Below, one piece after another: positions 49,287-61,462 of a stretch of 64,000 bases of DNA. The stretch comes from Cranoglanis bouderius (taxonomy: Eukaryota > Chordata > Actinopteri > Siluriformes > Cranoglanididae), in contig CM042566.1 in assembly GCA_023630585.1 (NCBI GenBank), positions 6,806,254-6,870,253 of the forward strand, written 5' to 3'. Made by a program: the position numbers and the translations under genes. The notes beneath the pieces are model-generated. The model made no database searches and was not told the DNA's origin. It was given only the letters and a program-made list of their open reading frames with translations. The stretch's first letter is position 1; every line of letters starts with the position of its first letter.

Positions 49287-49800
49287 TAAATGATCCAAAA
49301 CATGCATCAAAATCAACACAAAAAAGGTTTACTGACCACAAAATCAAGGACCTGCCATGGCCATCCCAGTCCCCTGACTTGAAACCCATAGAAAACCTGT
49401 GGGGTGAACTGAAGAGGAGAGTCCACCAACGTGGACCTCGAAATTTGAAGGATCTGGAGAGATTCTGTATGGAGGAATAGTCTCAGATCCGTTTCCATGT
49501 ATTCTTCAACCTCATCAGGCATTATAGGAGAAGACTCAGAGCTGTTATCTTGGCAAAGGGAGGTAGCACAAAGCGTTGACTAAAAGGGTGCCAATAATTG
49601 TGGGACACCTATATTTAACAATTTTTTTTGTTGTTGATAAACCTGTGTTGTGTTTGCAATTGTTTTGATATCCATGAGAGCAGAGTATCTTTGTGAATTA
49701 TTTGAACAAAAGATCAAAAGGTTAAACAATAAAGACAATTTTTCACAGTCTTCTTTGCTCATATTTACTAAGGGTGCCAATATTAGTGGAGGACACTGTA
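49287..49800 (+). mobile_element. 5'-truncated Tc1-type transposon (family of 37039)
   Basis: Starts inside the transposase (AATGATCCAAAACATGCATC) and runs through the C-terminal coding part, the inverted repeat (AAGATCAAAAGGTTAAACAA) and a complete right terminus ending GGACACTGTA with TA at 49799-49800. Oriented with lrfn3. Confidence 0.9.
49289..49480 (+). pseudogene. C-terminal transposase fragment
   Basis: Reads NDPKHASKSTQKRFTDHKIK, then SPDLKPIENLWGELKRRV and LKDLERFCMEE before a TAG that ends the frame early relative to the copy at 37233. The catalytic glutamate is retained, but the first aspartate and the whole DNA-binding half are absent. Confidence 0.85.
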
Positions 49801-52800
49801 TGTACTTTTTCTTCACAAAAAGAGTACATACTTTTAGTACATAGTGTAAGTATGCCAATTGGGACACAAGGAATGTGTGCAATCATGTACATGCAGAAAC
49901 CACTAGTGGTAGAAAAGTGTAATTGCAGGTAAACTGATTATGAGGAGCTTCCATCCCCCATACATACATGCATACATCCCCATGTAAGTCATGTCTGTCA
50001 GTCAAAGATGATGTGTTGTTTTTAAGGATCACAGGAACCTCTTTATGGCAAGTGATGAGTGCAGCAGTCTATTTAATTTACCCAGTGCAATTTTCGTTGA
50101 TTTCTGCCAGCAACTCGCCCCACTTTTGGAAAGGCCAACAAAATGCAGCAATAGCAAGGGATTTTTTTTTTTTTTTTTAAATCATATATGGCTATTTGAG
50201 GATGTTTCCCTGTGTAAGCAGAGCAATTTTGATATTGTAAGACACAATAAATACGCAAATTCCAATTTTTACCCAACTTAGAAAATAGAAAAATAGAAAA
50301 ATCCCAGAAATAAGGTACTATATAATTTAACAGTTGGCCTTAAGATTCAGGTTTCTGAATCAGTTTTAAAGGTACACTTTCCCAGAGAAGTAAAGATACA
50401 AAAGACATATGTGTTATGCCTCAAGGATTTATATCATGTAATACGGGAAACTGTCTTCTTCACAGGTAGCATAATTTGTCATAATTTATGATAATGAAGT
50501 TAATGGTTACTGGGTTGATAAGCAGATAATGTATGGTACAAACACTGTATACAGCAGGACATGCATTGCGCTAATAAATGGGGTCTAATGCTTCACCATA
50601 CTGGGAAATTTTCATTTGGATGGTGCATTTAGCTTATTATTCCTTTCCAGTATACCATCATAGCTCATCAAACTGTAATGACTTTTCTTCAGAAATAGCT
50701 TTCTAAAGTTGATATTCTTCTATTTGATTAATAAATTGATTCTCCATTTAGCTTGCAGGAAAATAGCCCTGTTGTTGGCTTTCTGTTGCATTTTTCCCCT
50801 ATTGAGTTGAGACAGAACCATCAGAATCAATGCAAATGACCTTAAATGAAAGCAGACTGCACGGCGACACGACAATATGATGAAAGAACATTTGCAAAGG
50901 AGTGATCCAGCAGATATGTTTCTATATAAGAATGAAAGGACCATTCCCAGTGGAATTATGAGATCTGTGTTTGTATGAGGACAATCATGAAGCATGATGA
51001 GTCTCATCATTTGCATACAGATGAAAGTAAGAACACATTAAAAGCAACTATGGTCTGATAAAATTTGCACAAGGAAAAAAGAATGACCTCAAAACCAAGG
51101 CAAAAGCACAGTGTTGTTCCAGTCTTTCTTCTTTAAAGCAGAACTTTCCCATCTCTCTTTTGTGCAGCTCATTATTCTTAAACCACACAACGAGGAAGGA
51201 AATAAAAACACAAGCTGTAAATTAACTGTTTATCCTCACCCGTTACAACCAGCCATGATTTACACTGGCTTCAAAAATGTGCGCGCTTTGCTTTCTCGGT
51301 TACCGAGAAAAAAAAAATCAGTAGTTTAATCTGTCTTTCATAGCCTTAAGGTCTATTTCCAAATGTTTTTAATTAAAAATGTATTTGCTGTGTAAAGGGT
51401 CTACAATAATTTTCCATTTTCCAAATATTCAACAGTGGTCCGTTCACCATTGTCTCTAGCGATTCCTCAGTGAAAGCATCTGTAAGGGAATAATTAATTT
51501 CTGCCATGTCTCCATGGACAGATTAAGAGCATAAAAAGATGCACACCAAAAGCAATTTGTTGTTACTTATGCAAAAAAGAAAGGGAGTCATTTGCTTTTT
51601 GATGATAGCAAAAAATAAATAAAAATGTAATTCAGAATCAATTAAATGATGAATATGTTAATACCAAGCTCCATCCTGACAGATGCTGAGAGAATAAACG
51701 AGGAGCATAACTGAACTTGATGTGGTGGTCAAGATAAAGAATTGAGAAAAGGAACTGGAGAAGAATAAGCTTGGATTCATAAAGTGTGACCTGTTGGAAA
51801 AGTAAAAAGTTAAAGCAAGAATGCAGATAAAGCCTGGGATGTTGGAAGTCAGAGCTTGAAAAGCTGGTGAGTCTGATAGAAAGAAAGGAGGAGAAGATTG
51901 GTGAGATTATAGTGGATAAAGTAAGAACAGGTGGCAAAGTATAATACAGGTGCCTATAATCCGTACAATCTTTCTTCCATACTGAGGACTGGAAGAAAGA
52001 TTCTGAGTGATAGTTCCAGGAGGTGTTTGAAGGCAGGGGTAAATGTCAGGGATCCTGTGGTTACATGAGCCATACGATAGAGCTGTGTGTTGGTGGAGGG
52101 TTTGAGCTGTCTGGGTTAAAGAGGAACGGTGCTGGCTGAAGTGTGAAGGTGATGAATGACGAATTCAGTGGAAGGGAAGTTAAGAGGTGGTGATGATTAG
52201 GTGGGCTTGTCAGAAAATGCTACAATCAGTTGTCAACTGTCAAAATTTAAAAGCCTCCCACCATTAATTTTTCTCCATCTTCTTCCCCGATGTGCTGTGA
52301 ACAGGTAATTAAATGGCATGACTTCCAGCACATGATGATAGAACGCCACATTTCTGACATATACCAAAAGTAACTGGCTCTGTCTGACCCCAACCCCCAC
52401 CCCCCCCACCTCCTTCTTGATGTATTTTGTGACAGATAAGTGGCACCTAGGTATCTGAAAAGGAAGGAAGAATAACTTATATGTCCATCAAATGCTGTGC
52501 TAAAGTTTCTGCAGCCATCACACTGAAGGCTTAGTGTGTCACCTCATTAGAGTGTGACCTTGGGAGAACAAGACAGTTTGAAGAATCTGGGTATATTTAA
52601 ATTCTGTTCAGTCAAAAATGCACACCTGCAAACCCCAAAGAGGTATAATGTGTAGTCCTGCCAAAGTGGCTGGGGAATGTTGGGAAGTAATAAGGCAGTA
52701 AACAGTAAAAATCATAACACAGTACATTTTCAATGAAGTCCTTTAACAAATTGCTTGTATAATGTCCCTCATGGAAACCATGAAATGGTTGAGAGCGCTG

Positions 52801-53192
52801 GCTGAAAGATTACTAATATGAGATGAGGGAAGGTGGGCGGGGCTTTCAGTACTGGAGAATTCAAACCACCTACTCAACTGTCAGTCATTCCAGATTCATA
52901 TGTTAATTGGCTCAGATTCATATGTGAAAGCCTGCTCTTTTGGTGTAGTTTGAGTGATAACTGGTACCAGCATACTGTGCATCGATGAGTAAATCCAGCA
53001 CCATCAGCACTATTTCCATTACTGTAACTACTTTACTGTACATAAACAAATTTTATTTGATATGCAGAATATGCATTGAGTGCATTTTCTTCTTTGCCTG
53101 GGAGCAAAATGATTGCCCTGACTTCTGACTGAGACAAGAAAAAAAATTATACAGTCTTTGATGTTGCAAAAAAAATATATAATATAATATAA

Positions 53193-53345
<153 letters not shown>

Positions 53346-53573
53346 CACATTTTTAGTCTTTTAGTAAAGTGATGATATTTCCACTTTCTTTTTATTGGCT
53401 GTATGTAACTGTTAAGAGCAACAGTCTGTATGCATCTCCATTACATAAACTGTTGTAGTGGGCACTTTTGAATGATGATGCATGTCAAATGTGACTGAAA
53501 TATGCGATATACATTGCCATTAAGCAGGAGTGCCTTCTGTACGCGTGATTACCTTCACTGTCAAGTCAAGCCA

Positions 53574-53600
53574 ACACACACACACACACACACACACACA
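53574..53600. repeat. Short (CA)n
   Basis: About 13 CA units. Confidence 0.95.
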
Positions 53601-53969
53601 AGGCAAGCAGGTCTTCATCGTATCAGCCCAGTACACCAGGTTGTGCGGCTGTGCCTCTGATAAATAGAAATGAAGCACTGGTGGTAAAGGCTAGACAGAA
53701 ACTGTCCCTCTCTCTGAATAATGCATGACTCAGGCAGCCCGAGACTAACCTGCTCACAGAGCTCACATTCTATTTACATGCAGACACAGTGCACAGAAGT
53801 GTGCTATAATGTGGAGGTCAAAATTAATTTGAGCAAAAGTTGTAGGGTCAGTTGTTCACCTGCGACAGCCGGGTTGTTAACCTTACCCGTCCTCGGCACA
53901 TCCAAATATCTTCTATAAAAATTGTTCGAATTTATTTTAAAGTGCATTCACTCTAGTGAGTGATTAACA

Positions 53970-54255
53970 GTCAGACAACCATTCATTTGTTCTTCACTAA
54001 GCACTGGTCAGAGTCACTGTGAACCCAGAACCTATCTGAGGAACATTGGACGTGAGGCAGAAATACATCCTGGATGGGATGTCAGTCCATCACAGTGCGC
54101 TAGGCACACTTCATTCACACCTAGGAGAAAATTCAGAGTAGGAAGGAGGAACCTGGAGGAAATCCACAGAGACAAAAGGAGAACATGCAAAACTCAAACA
54201 GTAACCCGAGCTCAGGATCGAACTGGGAACCCTGGATCCTTTCACACTGCCAGCG
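53970..54255 (-). mobile_element. SINE-type repeat, variant body, reversed
   Basis: Read on the minus strand: head with the box B region GGTTCCCAGTTCGATCCTGA (about 54211-54230), GAGTTTTGCATGTTCTCC, GGATTTCCTCCAGG, then GGACTGACATCCCATCCAGG, and a tail at 53985-54010 (AGTGAAGAACAAATGA). Same variant as at 24505 and 26485. Confidence 0.65.
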
Positions 54256-54703
54256 ATTTTTTAATTGATTCTAGCTGCATTGCTTCACTGATAGCACCCA
54301 GCTCATGCAATAACCATCTACAAATGCATAATCTTTATTGGTACATAATTTATTTACATGTATTTAGCAACACTTAATTACAGTTTCGATCCTTACAGTA
54401 TATGATCAAAACTGTTCGTACAGGGTGTACAAGTTCGTACAAGTTCTTCTCGCATTCTAGCAAACATAAATAAAAATATCCACTAAAGGGACAGGGCACC
54501 ACCTTTGTGGTGCCTTTTTCTCTTTAAATGGCAACTAAAACAAATTAAGCAATAAAGCACTAACAGGTGACTATCCAGTCAATCAGGATGGAGTTTCCCA
54601 AAAGGATCGCAAAGTGAAGATCTAATTGTGTTCTCCATTTAGCCCTTGGTTAGTTTATAGTCTATTTCTACCCAGTTGTTCCTTTGTCTAGTTGCAAAGT
54701 CTA

Positions 54704-55215
54704 CCTAATTGGCATACTGTCCGTATTAAATAGTATCCGAGATTAGAATCAGTGTGTCCCAAATCGTAGTATGTTGAAATGAGTATCTCAAACGTACCTG
54801 GATGGTCTACTATTTCCAGTAAATTTTCAAAATGGGGATCCAGTTAATATTGCCCACAAATCCTTGCGCGAGGGAGGAGGAATTTTGTGACAGTTTGCTT
54901 TGCCGAATTCAAGAATGCATTTTAGAAAAGTGTAAATGAAATGTGGAAAACTAAATCAAGGGAATGATCAATTAAATTAGATAGTATAAATTATATAAGG
55001 AATAATGGAAGAAGAAAGGCTGAAATGCAACACGGAGTTTGTTAATGGTAATAGTGTTCTCTTCCGGGCAACAACATCCTTTTCCGAATTCTTTTACACG
55101 ATGTGTTAGTATGTCCCAGTACTTGCATACTCTTTTAATACACACTCAAAAGTATATACTTCTTCACAAAAAGAGTATATACGTTTAGCACATAGTATAA
55201 GTATGCCAATTGGGA
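54704..55215. mobile_element. MITE, uninterrupted copy, 512 bp
   Basis: Ends CCTAATTGGCATACTGTCCG and GTATGCCAATTGGGA are inverted. ATCCGAGATTAGAATCAGTG and CTTCACAAAAAGAGTATATA match the copy at 49232-49864. The interior is non-coding. Its class and target duplication are unclear. Confidence 0.7.
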
Positions 55216-56055
55216 AGCAGGGCTAGTTTCTTGTGTTCTCTTGCCTTTGATTCTTGTACAGCTTCCTGGTTTTCACCCTCACTCATGTTTTCATTGTTGA
55301 TTATGAACTATCCTTGTTTACTGCTGTCTGTCTGTGATTTGAACCCCATTATAGACTATGCCAATGATTTATGGAGTTTCCCCAAATAACCAACACGAGT
55401 GATTATATGCACTTGCATGGTGTCTATAACCATGCATTATATCAACATTATTTGTATAAACGTTATTGCATCACCTAACTTTTATGGAAATGGGGTTAGT
55501 ATAAATAATACAATTTTCTAGGGTACCCCAGTAGGAGCTTCTTTTAAGATAACTGAATAGTGCATTAATGAGACAAAGTATGAGTAAAATCAGTGAGTTG
55601 TCACTTACCAGTATAAGCACAGGAAGAAATATAACTTTAGTTGCCTACAGTCTCATCATTGATGTCAATTATTATCGTTATTTACGTTCAAGTGTCAGCT
55701 GTGCTATTAGGGAAACAGCAGTGTTCTTATTTTCGCTTTCATTCTGCAGTGTAGGCATCGACTGGCCAAAACAACGTCATGCTTTGATATGTTTTTCTCT
55801 AACTCATCTCTGCATTCATTTAGGAAGCTTGATCAATACTGCCAGCCCTACAGAGAGTCCAATAAAATGTGGCAAATGTAATTCAATTGAATTGATTGCT
55901 CTCTTTAGCTATTTTTTTTATCTTTGCACACCAATACATCTCAGCTTTACATTTAGCTTTCTATAATCAATAACGTACTGTAGTTTTGTGCTTTGGTCTT
56001 GTTCTTATGGCCTAACTCAAACCCCCCCCTTCCCCTCCAAATTTCTTTCTCTCAG

Positions 56056-56608
56056 GATGATTCCAGCCTCATACAAGCTGTTTCAGCTGAGTGACTTGGC
56101 CTCTGCGCGGGACTACGATCTCTGTGTCTTGGCCGTTTATGATGATGGAGTCACTGCACTCACGGCTACGCGCCTCGTTGGCTGCGTGTCATTCAGCACT
56201 GAGCGTGAGTACCACCACTGCCGCTCACTCCATGACCAGTTCCTGGGCGGCACCATGATCATCGTCATCGGAGGCATCATCGTGGCCTCTGTACTCGTCT
56301 TCATCTTCATCCTGCTAATGAAGTACAAGCTTCACAGCCAGCACTACAAGCAAAAGGCAGAGCGCGTCAGCAACGTCTGCTCACAGACCAACGGCGGCCA
56401 GCAAGGAGCGGCGTCCAACCCTCCACCACCCCGATCATCCTCTTCCTCCGCTTCGGCAAGTAAACCATCCATCCTTCTCAGTCAGGAGAGGCCAGAGAGT
56501 TATGGCGCTCAGGAGGGAGGCTATGGGGCACTCAAAGGCACCACAGTGGTGGACTTAAATCCAGAATATGGCAAGTCAGTCAAAGAAGAAGACTCAGTAT
56601 CGCAATAA
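56056..56608 (+). CDS. lrfn3: lrfn3 coding exon 2: FN3 end, membrane span, cytoplasmic tail
   Basis: Starts with the last base of codon 454 and encodes residues 455-637, ending TAA at 56606-56608. The first part completes the FN3 domain (DLCVLAVYDDGVTALTATRL, VGC). FLGGTMIIVIGGIIVASVLV begins the single membrane segment (about 520-542), followed by a basic stop-transfer (KYK). The tail of 95 residues has the family motif VSNVCSQTNGG, a Pro/Ser-rich linker and TTVVDLNPEYGKS. It ends EEDSVSQ, so it lacks the ESxV-type PDZ ligand found in LRFN1, 2 and 4. That is a known trait of LRFN3 and LRFN5, and VCSQTNG plus the short tail favour LRFN3. A total of 637 residues fits the family's roughly 630. 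The ATG-initiated upstream frame from 55988 is intronic. Confidence 0.95.
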
Positions 56609-56716
56609 CACAGGGTCAAATCCCACCCCTCCATCCTCTCCTCCTCCTTCCCATCTTCTGTTTTTTTTCTGGTGCTGGGGTCTCTCTGCCTTACAGAGGA
56701 TTTCCTCATGTCCAAG
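56609..56716 (+). other. lrfn3: lrfn3 3' UTR up to a candidate splice donor
   Basis: After the stop, C/T-rich UTR runs to GTCCAAG|GTAAGATG, a strong donor consensus with the junction after 56716. If used, the junction is 108 nt past the stop codon. Confidence 0.5.
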
Positions 56717-57999
56717 GTAAGATGTGTTTCTGTGATTTGTTTGCTAAGCAGTAGCATCAGAACAACAGAAACTCTTAGGATTTTATTTTCATTTCTTGGG
56801 TAGTAGATCAAGGATGGGTCAAATATTGGCCTGCCACCAATTATAACAAGCCCTTGAGGTAAAATAATCAATACACATTACTTCCCATGTTTTTTTGGGG
56901 GGATCTATACTTTATATGTTTCCTTATTCTTGCTTCTAGATCGTGCATGAACCAATTTGAATCGCAAGACATTTGATGTGTAAGAAAAAAATTATCCTCA
57001 GTACTTCCAGGGAGCTAATATTAAATGCAGCATTCAACAAAGAATGGACTGCAAAACACTTTCTTTAAGGTTTACAAAGAATACAATGTCCGTCAGCAGG
57101 CATACTATGTATGCTAGCAAACGGTCATGAAAAGAATGGTCTAATAAAGCATCTGAACAAGCTGCTAGATTACAGTCTCTGGAAAAAAAAAAAAGTATTT
57201 TTCCACACTTCTACTATCCCTGAGGCAATCCAACACAAAAGCAAGATACTTGCATGCATATAAATGACTAAACACAGCAAGATGTTCTCTGAAGTTGAGT
57301 TTTTGAAGAAGTGCATGATGGAAATGACAGATTTTCTTTGAAGATAACGAGAGCAAATTTGTAGTGATAAGTTTATCACGCAGAACAGTTACCAGTTTTG
57401 TTGAGGTAATCGAAGAACAGTTGGCTTCTGAAATGAACAAAACAATTGGGAACTTCAAGTGCTGTTAAATTGTATTGGCTGAAAGTACTGATGCTTAAAA
57501 AAAAAAGAAGTGATCAGCCGCCAATGTCATTAATCATGAAGCCTTCTGGGCGAGTGTACTTCTCTTGGTGGGAACATTTAACTGATAAGTGTGTAGTGGG
57601 TTTTAAATTTACATAAGGCTGAGTTTATCTGTAATAGTGACAGACATGACCTGTTATACCATTTCAAACTGATATGTGGCCCACGAGCTTAAGATTTAAA
57701 ATGCTATAGCAGGTTGCTTCTGATGGATGGATTTCCTGCCATATTTTAGATTTCTACATGAGCAGCATAGCAAAGAAGGAGAGTTTCTTTCTTTTTAATT
57801 TGCTCTTCAAATGGAGATACATGCTTGAGTAGATACATGGATATTTTTTCTCCCTTGTAAAGGCAATGAGTCCTCAATCAATATTTGTAATAATTTCTGT
57901 TCATTATTAATAATACAATACGAAGTTTGCTAGGGACATACGCATACTGGCATATTATGTCCCTTTGTTATGATTATGCCTGCTGGGGAATAACAAGCA

Positions 58000-58330
58000 T
58001 ATTCTTTGCAAAGGGTTAGCAACGCGAGTAAGTATCTGCATGAAGCGGGGGGTGTATTTGAATAAGCTTTACATCGCAGCATTACAGCTCCACAAAGGAA
58101 ATGATGAAAATCCCTCCATTTGAGCTGCTGCTACCGCTGCTGCTGCTGCTGCTGCTGCCTCGGCCCCCGCCTACGTGTCTAAGTGCTTGTGGGAATAAGC
58201 AATCATGATAAAAATCACAAATCTCTCACAGCACATAAACGCATAAAGAGAGCTAGGGAGGCTGGCGAAGAATAAGTTTCCCACTTGGCTTGCCACTCGT
58301 CCTCCTGCTGGCTTCTCTCCTCCTTTCTGG
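58000..58330. promoter_or_regulatory. Conserved-looking non-coding block with a CTG tract
   Basis: G+C is higher than in the flanks and simple repeats are absent except for eight CTG/CTGC-type units (58127-58158, one CCG interruption). The words GGGAATAAGCAATCATGATA and CACATAAACGCATAAAGAG look like a neural enhancer or CNE. This is pattern judgement only. Confidence 0.25.
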
Positions 58331-60616
58331 GAAACCAATTACCAGTGCCCTGACCACCCTAGAGACATTAGTTTTTTATTTCAGTTGTAGGTCTGGTGTA
58401 GCTAAGAGACCATTCCCTTCCACATCTACACTGCTTGAGCTTGAATGGAACTCTGAGTTTGACTGGAAGGCTGGTTGCTTTTGCTTTTCTTGGGTTTGAG
58501 AAAGGATAATGGCTGTTAGCTGAGTCTTTTGACCTTCCACATTACCGCTTTCTGAAGGAGCCAAGTCCATTTAGCATTGGTGCGTAGCCCAGGAGGACCC
58601 TCTCAGGGAATTGGCTTCCACAGAAGTGCATCTATGGAGGGCATGAAGTGGATTTAAGACAGTGGAATAGGTGGTTCAGTTATGCAACCATGCCTTATAC
58701 TGACAGAAATGAATTCTAGCATGACTGGCAGGTGAAGGATGTCAGGTTCAGTCAGGGTCATGATCTGAAGGAAGGAGAAATTTCAAAAGCTGTCCCTGGC
58801 TGCTGAAAATCAATGAACGCCGATCGTATTCACAGAGTGATTTATTATGTGGACAGAGTTAAAGAGAGTTTTGAGTTTCTTTTGCATTTCACAGGGTTAT
58901 CAGGTTCAGAGGTTTAAATAAGTGTCCTTTTAGGAATTTGCTTTGCAGTATAAGATTTAAGAAAGCTGGCCATCATGAAATAATACTGCCTTTTTTTTTC
59001 TTTTTTTACACATTTTTGCTGTGTGGCTGTCATACGTTAATAACTTGAATGTCTTGAATGCGATAGGAAAAATGGATGAATGGAGCACTGTGTTCTCCAG
59101 CACACCTGGAAGGGATTTTCATTTCTATCTCAGACTGAAAAAGAGAAGGCAGAGATAGAGGGCATTGCGAAAGAGCTGCGGGAGGAGAGGCAAAAAGGCA
59201 TGAAGGAAGACAATCAAGTATAGATGATGCAGGAGATAAAAGCATTATGATATGGAGGGAAGAATGCGATGGGAAACGGTGAGAGGGGTCATACCAGCAG
59301 AGCTGAAGCGGGTAAAGGCATCGAGTTGAGGAGATATGGAGACAAATGGGCTAATCTTTAAGGTGAAGTCCCATCGTGAGAAAGATGTGGGGGGGGTAAT
59401 TACTATTGTTTGTGTGCTGTCTAAAGTGGGCCACAACCTCCTCACTGTCTCCCTACCAATAGCACTTCCCACCCAGAGTCCCTCCTGACTGCAGCAGCAC
59501 TAAAAATAGCTAACTGAAGAGGGTTAGTGCTGGCTTGCTGTTGCCTGCAGATAGCTACCGGCATGAAAATCCTTTCTCTGCTCTTGCATTGTTAACTCAG
59601 CACTCTGAAATGTATGAATGGCTTCCCCTATAGTAACTACTGATTAATAATAAGGGTTGAAGCTAATGAAAGTGGTTTAGGGGAAAGGAAGCTTACCATT
59701 TATAGCTGCTTCTTCAGCTATTCCAGCCTGGAAAAGTTGTGTGTAACTGAACTAAAGTTGTGTGTAATTGAACTAAAGTTGTGTGTAGCTGAGCTAAAAA
59801 TTCCTGCCTGATTTAGAAGTTTCGGTAATGCCGATTCATGTGCGTATATTGATAAATGCTAGTCACACAAAACTCTATAAAATGGCCAATGAGAGCGCCT
59901 CCTAAGCGTGCTGTGCACTAAATCTTCCAGTAATGCAGCTCAGCCACTGCAGCGTGTCTGCTACAATAGACCTACAATAACTCCTCCCTCTCTTATATGG
60001 AAGCATTTCTTTTGTCATAATTCAATTGCTAGTGTGTTTCGACTTAATTTGTAGAGTTCTTCTGGATTGTTTTCTTTCAGTTCATTAATATAAAACAGCT
60101 GTGTTTTCATTAAATTTGTGCGCATGATCAGGGATGTAACCTGGCCTGGGCATTCGGGTCTGTAGTCCTGAAGATTTTTTCTTTAGCCCCGAATAATTCT
60201 CCACTTGGAGTCATTTGTCACTTTGTAACTGAAAGTCAGTAAAAGAATATGGCAGTGTTGTAATTTTGTATCATCAGTAAACGGAGGCAAGACCAATCAG
60301 ACAGGATTTACAGGAAAATACATTGAAATACTTTCCCTTATGGGCTGACAGGTCTCAATTCTGCCAAACGCTAGCTCAGTGATAACACCCGAGGCAAGTT
60401 TTATGATAAATCCAACTTTTTGTCTGATCATGTCATACATTGACAGCTAAGTTACCACAGCTTCCATGAAACAAAACTTTAGGATACTAGCTGAGCTGAT
60501 AACATTCAGCTGGAAAATTGACCATTATTTTTTCATTCTGTAAAAAAAAATGCATGTAAACAGTCTATTTAGAAGTATGTTTTTAAAAGTTTTTTGATGG
60601 AGAAGAACCTGGGCTC

Positions 60617-61457
60617 TGTTAGAGATCCCCTCACACTCGGAGTCGCTCGCGAAGCGACTCACTTCTGCATTCCCTTCTCCGCGCTGCCGTTGAGGACAGC
60701 CGGCAGCGCACTCGGCGACGCTCACGAAGGCTAGCAAGCGACTTATTTCCACATTCCGTTCTCCACGCTACTCACAAAAACTGCAGAGTAGTGCATTTCC
60801 GCATTCCCTGCATGACATTCTCAAGCTCGGCTGGACCTTTCCCTAGCGCTGCTCGCGGAGGACAGCGAGTAGCACGAGTCTCATTCACAGACTTTCGTTT
60901 TGTTTTCTTCACCATGTGCTTTTGTTTTGGTTCACGTCATGTCTCCGCCTCCTGTGTGTTTATTGGTCCTCTGTTTACGTCATGTCTCCGTCCATGTTCA
61001 TTCATTGGTTTTCCAATTGTCTCATTATTAGTTTCAGGTGTGTCTCGTTGTTTTCTCATTATTTAAACCTTTTCTTTTGTCCGCTTGGACGTGGAGTATT
61101 AGGTGAATGTGAGTAAAGCGGTTGTATACGCTGTGCTGCACGCGACTCATTTTCTCTCGCCCTTCATCCATAGACCATAGTTCAAGGACCATAGTTTATA
61201 GACCATAGCCTCGTTTCATGTCTTTGTTTTGTTTGGTATTTACGTTTCGTGTCTTTCTGGATACATGCCCTGTCTGGATTATTTTCTGTTTCATTGTGGA
61301 TTTATGCCTCACTTCATTTTGGATTATACTCATTCTGGTTCCTGTGGATTATTGTTTGTGTTGTGACTGTGCTGTTCTTTTGTGTTTCCCTATTCACTTT
61401 AATAAACCTACAATTTCCCCAGTGATTGCATCCAGCCTCCCCCCGTGTTTCGTAACA
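60617..61457 (+). mobile_element. Solo LTR, 841 bp, with 5-bp target duplication
   Basis: Termini TGTTA and TAACA are perfect inverted repeats, and GGCTC flanks both sides (60612-60616 and 61458-61462). Inside: a CG-rich stretch with repeated GCGACTC/GCTCGCG words (60640-60880), a TATA-like TATTTAAA (61060-61067) and a poly(A) signal AATAAA (61401-61406). The 5-bp duplication and TG..CA ends fit a Gypsy-type element. No primer-binding site or internal region follows, so it is a solo LTR. The fragment at 1-289 is a relative in the opposite orientation. Confidence 0.9.
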
Positions 61458-61462
61458 GGCTC

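Larger units (their letters stand above)
49232..49864. mobile_element. MITE interrupted by a Tc1 fragment
   Basis: Inverted ends TCCCAATTGGCATACTGAAC and GTAAGTATGCCAATTGGGA. The left part CATCTGAGATTAGAATTAGT and right part CTTCACAAAAAGAGTACATA both recur in the uninterrupted copy at 54704-55215. The centre is replaced by a Tc1-type fragment. Confidence 0.75.
49150..50120 (+). repeat. Dispersed repeat, copy 2, split by a MITE
   Basis: The left part at about 49150-49231 (GCATAAACCACTCATAGGCA, ATATGATTTATCAAGTT) and right part from 49865 (CCACTAGTGGTAGAAAAGTG, GGAGCTTCCATCC, CAGTGCAATTTTCGTTGATT) match 25258-25755 once the insertion 49232-49864 is removed. Confidence 0.65.

Noticed and set aside
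55988..56055. In-frame ATG extension upstream of lrfn3 exon 2
   Set aside because: The sequence is the branch point and pyrimidine tract of intron 1. Splicing at 56055 joins exon 1 in frame at the family's conserved position.
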